From positions 16,213,911-16,277,910 of the forward strand of contig CM037843.1 of NCBI GenBank assembly GCA_021234535.1: 64,000 nucleotides of DNA, given 5' to 3'. Made by a program: the position numbers and the translations under genes. Origin of the DNA: Stichopus chloronotus (taxonomy: Eukaryota > Echinodermata > Holothuroidea > Aspidochirotida > Stichopodidae). A model generated the notes under the pieces. The model was not told where the DNA came from. It ran no database searches and saw nothing but the letters and a program-made list of their open reading frames with translations. Positions 53,001-64,000 of the stretch are shown here, one piece after another. How positions within the stretch are numbered: the first letter of the stretch is position 1; each line of letters opens with the position of its first letter.

Positions 53001-56000
53001 TAATGTACAGATCTGTGGTTTGCCATGAGTGTAATTTGAAGGGTCCATCACACTGAAAAAGTCACCAGCAGAGCAGTAACAGGACAAAAGGGTCCTATAG
53101 CTTTCTGTAAGATGGAATGATGGGGAACTGGCAAATGATCTCCAAATTTTCAAACATAATTACGTAAACTAATGTAGGACAAGGGAAAGATAAAACAACT
53201 TGAACATTTCCTCGTAGTCATACAAAGACAAACAAGACCCATCTTTGGGGCCACAGTTGCCTCGAATGTAGTTGCAAAGATGTGCATGAACTGGTACCTT
53301 CATCTTTTCTTTTGTACGTAATTCCCATCACTTCTTAGTTTGCTAAAACAGTCGTTGGATTATCTCTGTTTAACTTAAGATTTCATGTGCATCGTGTCTT
53401 TTGTACCAACATTACCAACCACTTTATCTATTTCAATGGCGAACATACGAGTCTCAAACACCAGCATGTATGCTGCTGCGCTCGACTTTGTCCAGTTACG
53501 TCACACGCTTGGTTCAAGCCACGCCTCCATTTTCACACAGTCAATTGAAAATACAATTTTTGCCGTAAAGTGGTATTTTGCAAATGGATTTTCTCAGCAA
53601 TGCCGAGGACGCTCCGAAAATTCAGAGCGTGTGTTCAACAGAACAACTAAGAGTTTCAGCTCACTCCAAATTAGATGAAAATGTGTTTGCCTCTGACTAA
53701 GACCTTTAATGTGAAAGCTAGCTGAGAATAAGCTCACATATGATGTCACATCCTGTTGTTGGTGCTCTCGTAATGTTACTGAATATATGTAGTTTATTGT
53801 CTGTGGAAGCCATTGTCCCAAGATTACAATCAGGAAACTGCGACCCAAAGACAATTGTATCAATAACTTCCCTACCCTAGCTGTATTGTATTCTGAATCT
53901 CACGTAAAATGTTTATTTCACTTACCTTGACAGGAGGTAATTCCAGTTCTAGATTGAGCAAATAGGTACATGGTATACACTCCTAGGGAAATTGTGTAAC
54001 TTTTTTTTATGTTTAAAATTTGAAGGTACAGTAAATTGTGCTGCTTTTTTGTGCACATATACGGTGCGCATTGCATGCACGTTTTTTTTTAAGAAATGTA
54101 CCTTCGTAACTGGGAGGTTCGATGGTTTGATCGTTAGCCAGGTCTCAGTGAGATGGGTTTGTTGGTACTGTACGATGTGAAGTTTTTGATGTATAATCCA
54201 CAGGCTTCCTCCACACTTTAGAAACGGGATTGCTTAGCATTACAAAATAACTTTCCTTCAACACCTGAATTTTCATGGCCCTTAAGTCTGAATATAAAGT
54301 TGCAAAGAAACATGCAAGTAGGACATTGGCAGTGAAAGTTAGATGAAAATTACAAACAACACCTGCTCCTTCTAAACTTTGTATCCTGTACAACATTAAT
54401 TTTCTCTCCCTGCTTTCAAACTCCATGGCCCATCTTAATCCCCATGTTTACCGTTTCCTTGGAGTCCTTTTACACTCCTTCCTTTCACTTCCTCCTCTCA
54501 TTTTGTCCTTTCCTAAAAGAGGAAAGAGAAAGGCTAGCAAAGATAATTCATTGATGCACCGCGTACATCAGAAGACACTAATGATTTTATACTTGTTTAA
54601 AGGGAGGCATGCAGATGCCATATTTTTTTTTTACAATACTTTTTGAGGTACATATAAACTGAATTATACAGCATTGGTACTCAGTGGACTACTGCTCTAC
54701 AGGTGTGTCATTTTCTTATGAAACGGTTTGACTGCAAACATGCTCAATATAGTAAAGAAGAAAAGTAAAACTAGAGCATGTTCCATCATTTTGTATTGCC
54801 TGATATAAAAGGGCACTTGCAGTAGTCAAATGTACAGTACATACTGTGGGGTATGTTGTTGTGCAGTACCTGCAAAATGGGTTGAATGTTTGCCTTGACC
54901 CTGAGGTCCTTCCAGGTGTGACTGACATTATCTGTGTGAGTTGCCAATGGTTGCCACCAACATTTTTGGGATCCCTACAGGGTAACTGTTTCCCTGTTGA
55001 ACTCTGCAGGCTTCGTTGTGTCATTTATAAATTGTATGTAGTATAGTTAAAACTGTTGAACACCAACATACCTATAATACAGATTACAGTACCATACAGT
55101 GTTTGGGACCATTTCAATCTGAATGACACAATTTAGCTGATTAATACCTGTCACATCGTTTCTAATCTGTTCACAGTTCCGCTCTTCGGTGAAAATGAAT
55201 ATACTTTATGGGTGTGTAAATGCTACCTGACCGAACAGTACTGCACTTTTTTTTTAATGTTGCATGTAGTACCGATGTGCAGTGGTTTCATTTTTCATCC
55301 CGCAGATGAGACCTGATCGTGCTGAGGAAACTAGATATGGTTATGATAACATGCAGGTCAGCAATTCAGTGTGTTCATCAATGTTATCTGCATTTTGCAT
55401 CAGGTAGCTGTTTCTACAGTGACTGTACAGTCTGACGCATGTTGCAGTAGAAATATATACAAATGGAAGGGGTAGTCCAAGTGTTTGCACACGGGTGCTT
55501 GTACAAAATAACCAACGACATCAGGGCTCATACGGTACTATTTACATCGTATGTGTTTCAAAATTCAGCATGTATACCTAAGAACACTTCATTGTCTCGA
55601 CTGTAGGTGGTTTACTGTACATGGTAATACAGTAGACTATTAACATGCAAAGCAAAATGTTTTGTGACTCCACAACAAACTCAAAATCTAATGGAAATCA
55701 TGTTTTCGGGCGCTCGCCGGTACTGGACTATGGACTGCCGGTGTCTACGTTTGAATTTCAGACCTGATTTAAACACTAGATGGAATTACTTTTTATTTAG
55801 GGCAATACCAGTACCTTTCCCTGTATCAGTGCCAGTATATCAGTACTATACTGTAGTACTGGTACTGTCCTCAGTTCATGTGCGCATTTCTACAATGTTA
55901 ACTTGAGAAATACAGTCATAAACTCATCCAGTCAAACATGTATCCAAAATCACCCATCCACCTTCAGTCTTTAGCGTAAGTTAAAGTAAAAGTATTCATG

Positions 56001-57599
56001 ATGTTAAACTTGGCCTTATTTCTTATGCACGCTTGATATTTTTTAAGTTATAAGAAGAGACATGTTAATGCGTCCCCACAATATTCTACGTTCCGCCTAT
56101 CCTATGTTCCATATCAATTGGAAAAGTATAAGCTTATGCCTGCAAATACACTCTGTCCACAGAGTGACTTTGGATCGCACAAGTAGCTTGCATTTCTACA
56201 ATTAATATAAATGTTTACTCATAAAAGCAGAGAAATCTTGAGAAACAAATTTTAGCAAAATATTGACGTACAGTACGTATCAAGCTGTTTTGTTAAAAGT
56301 TGACAAAATTACATAGGCTGACATACTTTATCTCCAAGCTTCATTCCTAAAGTTATGTAGTACATATACCAATCTTGGTGCACTGCCAAACTTCACGCAT
56401 CCCTGCAAAATAAGCCCGAAAATACAATGGTGTAAGCAGCTTGATAAAGTTTTGACTATCATACCTTGTAATGACTTAAAGAAAGCTGAAACACTGTTTA
56501 GTTCATCACCCTTGCCTGATTAGTCAACTTTATGTTGCTGTATTTGCACAGGAGATCTGGTACTGTAGGCTTGGCTGAAAGCATCCTATTCTCAGTTGCC
56601 GCCTGATGTTACAAATTTCCAAATCATGAATTTGACCATTCACTGGATTTCTTCATGACCATATTTGCTGCTAGCTTATTCACAGGTAATTACTATAGGT
56701 TTGCACACAGGGTTTGCTTAAAAAGACATTTGTCATGTAATGATTTTCTCACAAATATTAGTAAGGTGTGCGAAGTTTGGCAGGTTTACATCTTATCGTT
56801 AAAAACTCAAGCAAATGTTGGTTAAAATAACAGATTTCCAGGTGCAATTCCTACCAGATTGGGTCAAATTATAGTAAAAGAAACTTCAGACTTGCTAAAA
56901 CAAGATTATTTGATTTATAGGATATTTTAATTTCAAGCAGCTAGAAATTCCAAGGTTTTTATGTTAGATGCGCAAAGGTTTATACATCCATGGTACCAAT
57001 GTCAGGCACCTAGGCACTGTAATGTTACTGCGCTAGGTGAATTAGCAAGCCGACAGAACACTTCAGCAGTGTTGTAAATTATGCTACAAAACTTTACACG
57101 GTTGGTACAGAGTAGTCCTAACACCTAAAACTAGCTAAAAACTTATTGCTTTAGATAAATATACTGCCGATATGTTACGAATTAATACGGTAAAATCCTG
57201 GCCCTTTTATAGGCCTGTCATCAAGGTAAGTCCTATTGAATCTTGCCTGTCACTGAAACTAGAGTAGCTCAGAGTCATAGAAATAAATACACCAGAATGA
57301 CATCAAGCCAGGAGCAACAAGTTTAGGACACATTGGGTACATATGTATGGAAAGGAGCACAACTGTTGTGCCTTTACTACAGTGCAAGGATGGTGCCAAT
57401 TGTGTTTGACTTCAGTGTGTGAATAGCTATCCTCTAGTTCACATATTTCTGCATGATGTTGAAGTACGTACCGTAGTTTGCAAGAATACTGCTATTTTTG
57501 ATTCCTTGCCAAAGGCAGGCAAGGAATCTATGCGATGGTGATGTCGTGTGGATGCGTGTGTGTGTGCGTGTGCGTATGTATGTGTGTGTGTGACGCCTG

Positions 57600-58290
57600 C
57601 TTGTAAACACGATATCTCAAGAAGCATAACTCTGAGTGATCTCATACTTGGCATGTAAATTGCCCTTATTGAGTAGATGATCCCTATTGTTTTTGGTGGA
57701 GGTCAAAAGGTAAATACCTTGAAAATTGCTTGTAAACATGATATCTCCAGAAGTGTAACTCTGAGTGATCTCATACTTGGCATGAAGGTTGCCCTTATTG
57801 AGTAGATGATCCTATTGTTTTTGGTGGAGGTCAAAGGTCATTTGGGGTCAACAGGGGTCAAATTGTGAAAACCTTTTAAACACGATATCTCAAGAAAGGA
57901 AGCTTGTAGAAATCTCATGTTTGGTATGTAGTTGCACCATGTTGAGTAGAGGAACCCTATTGTTTTCAGTGGAGGTCAAAGGTCATTTTGGGTCAACAGG
58001 GTTCAAATTGTGAAAACCATGTAAACACGATATCTCAAGAAGAGAAGCTTGAGCAGATGTCATACGAAGTGGGTAGGTGTATCTTATTGAGTACAAGGGT
58101 TACACAGAGGTCAAAAGGTAAATACCTTGAAAATTGCTTGTAAAACATGGTATCTCCAGAACGATAAATGTGAGAGATCTCATAGTTAGCGTGTGGATTG
58201 CCCCTTATCGAGTAGATGATCCCTATTTTTTTTGGCAGAGGTGAAAGGTCATTTGGGGTCATGGGAGGTCAAAATGTGAAAAACTTGAAT
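57600..58290 (+). repeat. minisatellite, units of roughly 115-140 bp
   Basis: Five to six units with 'taaacacgatatctcaagaag', 'gatctcatacttggcatgta', 'ttgagtagatgatccctattgtttttggtggaggtcaaaggtcatttgg'. Spacing varies through truncated units. The same family occurs at 18460-18560, 23870-24240, 32390-32900 and 33640-34800. Confidence 0.8.
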
Positions 58291-58797
58291 CTACAATATT
58301 AAAGAACGGTCCTTCTTGTGAATTTTATACTTGTAATGTAGAATCCTCTGTTGATTTGAGAACTTCTTTTAGGACATACCAACATAGTCCTCTTCGGTAA
58401 CCATAAAGAAAAGATGAAGACAACATTAATTCGGTATCAAAGATTATTATTTGGCAAACTTATGCCACTGTCCTCTTAAGGACATGTGAGCATGCATGAA
58501 TTGTAAATTGGAATTGATTACATATACCACTGGTTGTTAGCTTTATAAAAACTTAAAAAGAACTAATTACTGATCATTTGGATCAAATACCCTTGAGTGT
58601 GCATGAACTGTGATTGCTTAATTGAATGAATCAAATTGTAACTGACCCACCTCTGTGGAAATTGGTCACTGTTATCTGACACAGTTGACTGCCAGTAGAA
58701 ACCACAATGTCCAGAATAAATCATACAGTCTGTTGAGCCAGGTGCTCAATGGACTTAACCATTTACTGTATAAACAGTGTCTCTATTTAGCCCTTAA

Positions 58798-59140
58798 AGG
58801 GAAATAGGACGTTTGTTTTACAGAAAACAACCATATTTTTAAAACCATTATTTGTGGACATAGAATGATAGATTATTCAAAATAACGAATTACAGTAGCC
58901 CTATTTTCAAGGAATAAGATTCTTACAGATCAGAAATTTAGTTATTTGTTGCTCAACAATAATTTGTTCACCCAAACTTTTTAAAATTCAAATGATGCAT
59001 CCGTTACTCATCACATGCATAATGTTTTGAGGAGATGAAACTTTGACAGATATTTATTGATGAGACTGAATGGTTTAACAATGGTTAAAGCGAATTTCTT
59101 TGTACGCCATCTTGGTGTATTCTAAACGCCCTATTTCACT
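58798..59140. mobile_element. TTAA-type MITE, copy 1
   Basis: Left TTAA at 58794-58797, element AGGGAAATAGGAC... to ...GCCCTATTTCACT, then TTAC (a decayed TTAA). About 70-75% similar by eye to 62497-62840 along its whole length. 343 bp, non-coding. Its ends resemble, but differ from, the MITE at 25707-26325. Confidence 0.65.
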
Positions 59141-62100
59141 TTACAGTAGTTCAGGTAAGCTTTAAACAAATGACTACTGTGTATCAAACCAGGGAAACTT
59201 GTACTGTGTGTTGTGTCTTTAAATAGACTAAAGGCAAAATTGCAAGTCATGCTAGATTCTGGTTTAATAGGGTTATCAGTTTTTGCTAATTTCCAAGGAC
59301 CTCATAGCCATTGGGAAGGGCATCACGCCAAAAAATCAAATACGAAAGAGCTGCCACCAATAGCTGTAACTCGACAAAATAAAGTGCTATAATTTTGATT
59401 AAATAAACATGTTTACCTTTTTATCAAGTTATTAGACACGACAAAATATAATTTGTTCCCCTGCAGCATCATATCCGTTTGGGAGTTTTCTCATGTTTGT
59501 ACAGGTCAAAGATTATTTGGGGTGACAAAAGGTCAAAATCTTGTATACATGATATTTAAGGGTGCTAAATGTGAGGGATCTTATACTTAGTTTGTGAATT
59601 GTTCATATTAGCATGTTGATGGCCATATAGGGTAGGTGATCCCTATTGTTTTTAGTGGAAGTGAAAGGTCATTTGGGTCACGACGATTTCAAAAGGTTTC
59701 GACCTTACTAAGATGGTATCTCAAGTAGGATAACTGTGTGGGATCTCATGCTTGTCATGTGGGCGATTCATGTTGTTACAATATATATCATGAGGCAAGG
59801 AATCACTAAAGCCTTTTGGCTTTCTAGTTTTTAATATCGTTCTCCTAATCAAATTAATTCTAGACTGTATGTGCCAAAAAGCATTTGTGGACACATACCA
59901 TGGATCTTTCTGATGTAATTTTACAAGGAACAGGTGTTTTGGATTTTAGTTAGCCTGAAGTACATGTTATGTCCAGTAGATCGATGCTGTTTACATCGAG
60001 TCTTGAAGTGTCATGTACGAAATAGACTAATATTGAGATTTTTTAGCTGGCGTTATTTGTGTAAGGCTCAGAGAATGGTTGTTGGCTACAATGAAACAAT
60101 TTCTTTTAGGTTTTTTAATACTTTTTTTGGCTGGATCATATTTTAAGATAATTTTGAGATCAGACATGTTAGAATTAACATCACATTTGAAGGATAATTT
60201 TTGGTAATTTTTTGAAATTGTACCTATTTTGATAAATTAAGTCAGTACCAGACAGATTTGTAAGGAACTGGGTGGAGTACCGGTAGTAGTAACAGAAAAT
60301 TTAAAGTGGTACCGAGTAGAACCACCGCCTCCCAGAATACCGGTACTTGAGTACCAGAATACCACTCCAGTCCTCCTTTTCAGTCAGTTTCCTTCATGAG
60401 TGCACTTTTCTAGATTTGATACCAGATCACAACACATCAGGCCCACTGTTATTAAAAACAGGAGGAACAGTAATGTAGGTAGTAGATGTTGTTAGAAAGA
60501 CTTTTCATAACTTTTTGCATAGATGGCTTTTACTCCAAATGACCCAACGTATCAATTATTCAAACGTTACAAGTGGAAACTGCAGAAAACATTGAGTTGA
60601 TATCGGTGAAGATTGCAGTGATTTTTAAGTATACAAACACACGACAATACTCACAATCAGCATAATTAATCAAGTTTCACATCCAATAGTTATATGAAAA
60701 CTGTCAATTTTTTCGAATTTTTGACCGGTACTTGCCCTGATTGTGTGCATGTGAATGTACTAATGTGAAACTGCTGGTCACAAAGTTTCAAAAACCAAAT
60801 TTAATCGTTGGTTACTCACTCATATATGTTCCAACGTATGTAAAACTTTGGGATCATTTTAGTTTGACTGTTTGTCATTAGTATGTGAAGGAAACTTGAC
60901 CGGTTTAGAAAAATTGAGTGAATTTCACAAAACAACTCAATGAGCCTCTTTAAAAACAAATACTCATCATCCCAGACAGTTTCAGTTCTCCCAACCACTA
61001 ACTCTAGTCCCTCCCACAGCATGTCTGAAATAACTGCACATGGCGTAGTCAAAACAATGGATCCGTGTGTATGCTGTGTAATATGAGCTACCTGCATCTT
61101 TTAAATTGGCTGTCAATCAAAGACTAGAATCAGCAGAAAATGTTGTCTTCCCCAAGCCAAACATAAAGCATGGGATGATGGGGTGATGAGTTTGTCACAA
61201 GCCCTTCATGATAAGACTGAAAGTATAGTTTAAAAAATAACGTTTTTTTGTTTGTGGTTCTGATCAACTGGCCTACTGGGTTTAGGTAATCTACAGTACA
61301 TCATCCACAGTACAGATCTAATATTAAAAGTAATCTAGTATTATCATTATCTTTTTAATTAAAAATATCTCAAGAGCAGTGAAATCGTAACATCACATAA
61401 GCTGCTTTTAATTTTAAATTGTTTGAAGAGTACTCATATGATGGATACGGGCCCGCGCAAAATTAAGCTCGTCAAATAATTTCATTGATTGCAGTATTCA
61501 CATGTACAGACGCTGTTGCTCAAGATTGCAGTAAATCATTTAAGATGAGTCAGACAAAAATAAATGTAATAATAGGTACAGTAAATTATTGTACTTAATA
61601 GTCTGTGCAGTATACAAGATGTAGCAATAGCTCTCTCCTTGGGTGACGTACAATATTTGATGCAGATTTGCCTGTGGCACTCTGTGCTATGTTAAGGAGA
61701 AGGGACAGCAATGTTTGATTTTTGCTATCACATCTTCGCTGATAAACTTAGATAAAGCTGAGGACAAAACTTTGTACTAACTTTCATAACTTTCAAGCAT
61801 TTTGAGCCTATTGAATACTGCACATCATAGACAAATACCCCTTACTTACACGATGGCAATAGGTAGACAAGCCAGCTCAACGCCGACCCAAAATCATTTT
61901 GCACCGTGCCCTCTATGCCCTAGCTGATGTGTCTCATTAGCGAGGGGTTAGTATAGTCACTGGTATGAATACCCGCACCAGTGAGTTGTGGGGAATACAT
62001 CGTTTACAGTAAACTTGATAATTCTGCACATAATCACATAGCAGTATAACTTGCTGACTGGTTTTGACCCTCAGAAGCTCTCAATAAAGTTGGCTGTTGC

Positions 62101-62496
62101 TTTTTTTTTAATATTGTATAATTTGTTGTCACTCTTATTGAAGAGACTCATTGGATAAGTGTACCTAAAGACTACGCATGCACAGTATACTGTAGTAAGT
62201 GTTCTACCAGTATGTATAATTTTCTCACATGTAATTATATGTCGATATTCAAAAGCACTTTCTGACTGGTAGTATAATGTACATACCAACAGATAAGTAA
62301 AGCATTGTTTATTTACATGGTGTACTCTCGAATCAGGACAGCTGATAAAGATAGGTTGGAATTCATCCTTTGTTTGATACATGCACCTACGGCATTTCCA
62401 CACATCTATAGTGTATACTTAAACATGCGTCCTTCAATTTTGTTTGTTTTTTTTTCTTATAATGATCAATGTTGCCAGGTCACTTTTACATTTTAA

Positions 62497-62840
62497 GGGA
62501 ATAAGGCATTTGTTTTACAAAAAAAAATAACATTCTTAAAGCCACTATTTGTGGACACAGAATGATAGATAATTCAAAATAAGGAAAAACAAGTCTCCTC
62601 AAGAAGTAAGTTTCTCACAGATAGAAATTTAGTTATTTGTTGCTCAAGAAATAATTTGTTGATCCAATCTTTTAAAAAAGTCCTTTGATGCATGTTCTGT
62701 AACTCATCTGAGGCATGACTTTCTAAACAGCTGAAGCTTTTGTACATGTTTATTGATGAGCTTGAATGGTTTGCAATGATGAAAGCTTTTTTCTTTTTGC
62801 ATGCCATGTTTTCCAGTGCATTATAAATATCCTATTTCCC
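62497..62840. mobile_element. TTAA-type MITE, copy 2
   Basis: Left TTAA at 62493-62496 followed by GGGAATAAGGC; right end CCTATTTCCC then TTTA. Shares 'atttgtggacacagaatgatagat', 'gaaatttagttatttgttgctcaa' and 'ttattgatgag' with copy 1 in the same order. 344 bp. Confidence 0.65.
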
Positions 62841-63126
62841 TTTAGAGTCCCTTGTACAGTACAATAACTGTAAAAAGTATTTCATTCAAGCTCGTATAGC
62901 TTGACTTGACATTGCTATTTGACGCTACTGCCTTCCAGGTTAGTGGCTGGTTTATATTATTAGCATCTGTTACGTGGGAATTTTACTTAAGTCGGCAAAG
63001 TGGCAAAACCATCTTAAATTACACTCTTTTACACTCTTTAGGAGTGAGTTTGTCAATTTATTTTGATGCAGATTGTATATAGGTATATATGATAAAGCTT
63101 TCTTGTTTTTTTTGATCGCCACACAG

Positions 63127-63749
63127 GTAAAGGTCACGTGGAGAGAGGAGCCGCATGGATTCATGGATGCTCTCCAGAGACACCCACTCTACCATATTGC
63201 CATCCATAATAAGCTCGGCGCGGTGAAATCAGAAGGTACCCAAATTCGTCATGTCCGACATTCCGCAGATGACGACGAAAGGAGAATTGGTTCCCTTGGG
63301 AGACAGATCTCAACTTCAAGATGTCTTCTATAATCTCTTGGAAGGGACGGGGAAGGTGAGGGCGGATGATACGGGCAGTGGGAGCACGACACCACTCAAC
63401 GGTATCCGCCAAACGAACTCAAATGAGCGGAGCGTGGGCGGTTACGTCTTTGGCATGCTGAAGAGTTCCTTGGACAAACTTTGTCAGGAAGATGAGGAAA
63501 GAAGGAAACTCTTCCTCAGCGTCCTCCGACAATTGGTCTCTGAAGAGTTAATCAGCAATGGATGCTCCAGCCTCTTTGACCTCGACTTGGATGACTTTGA
63601 CAGTTACAAGGACTTGCCCGGTGGGGATTTCCCCCTCCCTGCCGGTTACGGGTCTCTCTTAGATAGCATCCTCATGGATATCCCAGAGAGTAAACTTCAT
63701 CTCAATAAGAGTGTGACAAAGATAGAATGGATGGAGAACAGTCCTGTGG
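63127..63749 (+). CDS. spermine/polyamine oxidase-like flavin amine oxidase, second exon, two apparent frameshifts
   Basis: In the phase set by exon 1 the exon starts KGHVERGAAWIHG, the FAD-site motif with the WIHG of spermine/polyamine oxidases. Frame then shifts by one base near 63166 (HPLYHIAIHNKLGAVKSE continues the family pattern) and again near 63232 (KVPKFVMSDIPQMTTKGELVPLGD onward). After that the frame stays open to the donor GTATGT at 63750 and includes FPLPAGYGSLLDSI and LHLNKSVTKIEW, the conserved central region of the family. Two single-base shifts within 70 bp could be assembly errors or mean a pseudogene. The long clean third part favours assembly errors or a very recent lesion. 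The gene continues beyond the window. Confidence 0.75.
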
Positions 63750-64000
63750 GTATGTACAGTGTATCTGAAAGGAGGATATGATTTTTACTTCACTCCTCAC
63801 TTACCTGTCTGAGTACAACAATTGCACACTCCCATCTACTGTGCCAAGAGTACTGGTAACCTTGTAGCAGAAACCAGGAGGAACAAGGACATGAGAACCA
63901 GTACATGAATAAACTTGGATTGAAAAATTAGTAGAACCTCCATACTCCTGGCACATCAGAATGGCAAAATGCAAAGGCGGAACTAGTATCAGGCTCAATG

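Larger units (their letters stand above)
57494..59827 (+). mobile_element. Helitron-like non-autonomous element, copy B
   Basis: The left end TTTTTGATTCCTTGCCAAAGGCAGGCAAGGAATC is a hairpin. The right end has GGCAAGGAATCA, then the hairpin AAAGCC-TTTT-GGCTTT followed directly by CTAG. The ends match copy A at 18394-19927. The interior has about five minisatellite units at 57600-58270 ('aaacacgatatctcaagaag...ggaggtcaaaggtcatttggggtcaa') and more near 59500-59700. A TTAA-type MITE (58798-59140) is nested inside. Confidence 0.45.
46773..63126 (+). other. 16.4-kb intron of the amine-oxidase gene
   Basis: Starts GTAAGT and ends CACACAG. It contains the 6-bp-duplication MITE at 47493-47889, two TTAA MITEs (58798-59140, 62497-62840) and Helitron-like copy B (57494-59827). 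A repeat with CA-rich tail lies near 49560-50010. The rest (for example 50300-57400) shows no recognisable gene; open frames are short. Confidence 0.6.

Noticed and set aside
56386..56783. Possible MITE with TGCCAAACTTC ends
   Set aside because: Inverted 11-16 bp ends are visible but no target duplication was found, so the boundaries are not supported.

Overview
The window is eukaryotic: exons with GT/AG boundaries, large introns, microsatellites, many small transposable elements and no bacterial-type operons. The repeat content (minisatellites built on 'ggtcaaaggtcatttggggtcaa'-like units, many MITEs, long G/C runs) suggests a marine invertebrate, perhaps an echinoderm or other deuterostome. 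That is an impression, not a demonstration.

The main feature is what reads as one complete, very large DNA transposon at 1455-38875 (37,421 bp). It is bounded by an exact 8-bp direct repeat, ACTTATCC (1447-1454 and 38876-38883). Its ends are short inverted repeats sharing GGCTACAGCGCTT at equal distance from the duplication. Just inside each end is a tandem array of a 234-bp unit, about 29 copies on the left (1519-8307) and about 15 on the right (35205-38820). The arrays are in opposite orientation, so they act as extended, repeat-built terminal inverted repeats. Diverged single copies of the same unit lie in intron 6 and at the inner edge of the right array.

Between the arrays is a single recognisable gene on the + strand. 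Nine exons (9918-32284) splice in consistent phase to give 2346 codons before the stop. In order, the protein has a basic N-terminus, an SGNH/GDSL hydrolase (GDS, GTNN and DGVH motifs), an acidic linker, C2H2-type zinc fingers, twelve 40-residue charged repeats, another C2H2 finger, a SWIM-like cluster, a CxC cluster, a KDZ-type (Kyakuja-Dileera-Zisupton) transposase-like core with a SAP-like segment, a basic linker, a Ulp1/C48 cysteine protease, a PHD finger and a C-terminal SprT-like zinc metallopeptidase (HEMAH). An 8-bp duplication agrees with what I recall for Zisupton elements. The introns carry nested elements: a Helitron-like copy with a BEL/Pao-type gag relic, a TTAA-flanked MITE, and minisatellite fragments.

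Left flank 1-1446 shows no recognisable gene. Right flank 38884-64000 is host sequence. It holds the first exon (46577-46772) and a later exon (63127-63749, with two apparent frameshifts) of a spermine/polyamine oxidase-like flavin amine oxidase. A 16-kb intron separates them and the gene runs off the window. That intron and its surroundings contain a hAT-type MITE (44485-45067), a MITE with a 6-bp duplication (47493-47889), two copies of a TTAA-type MITE, a second Helitron-like copy, and a long AT repeat. No tRNA, rRNA or CRISPR was seen.
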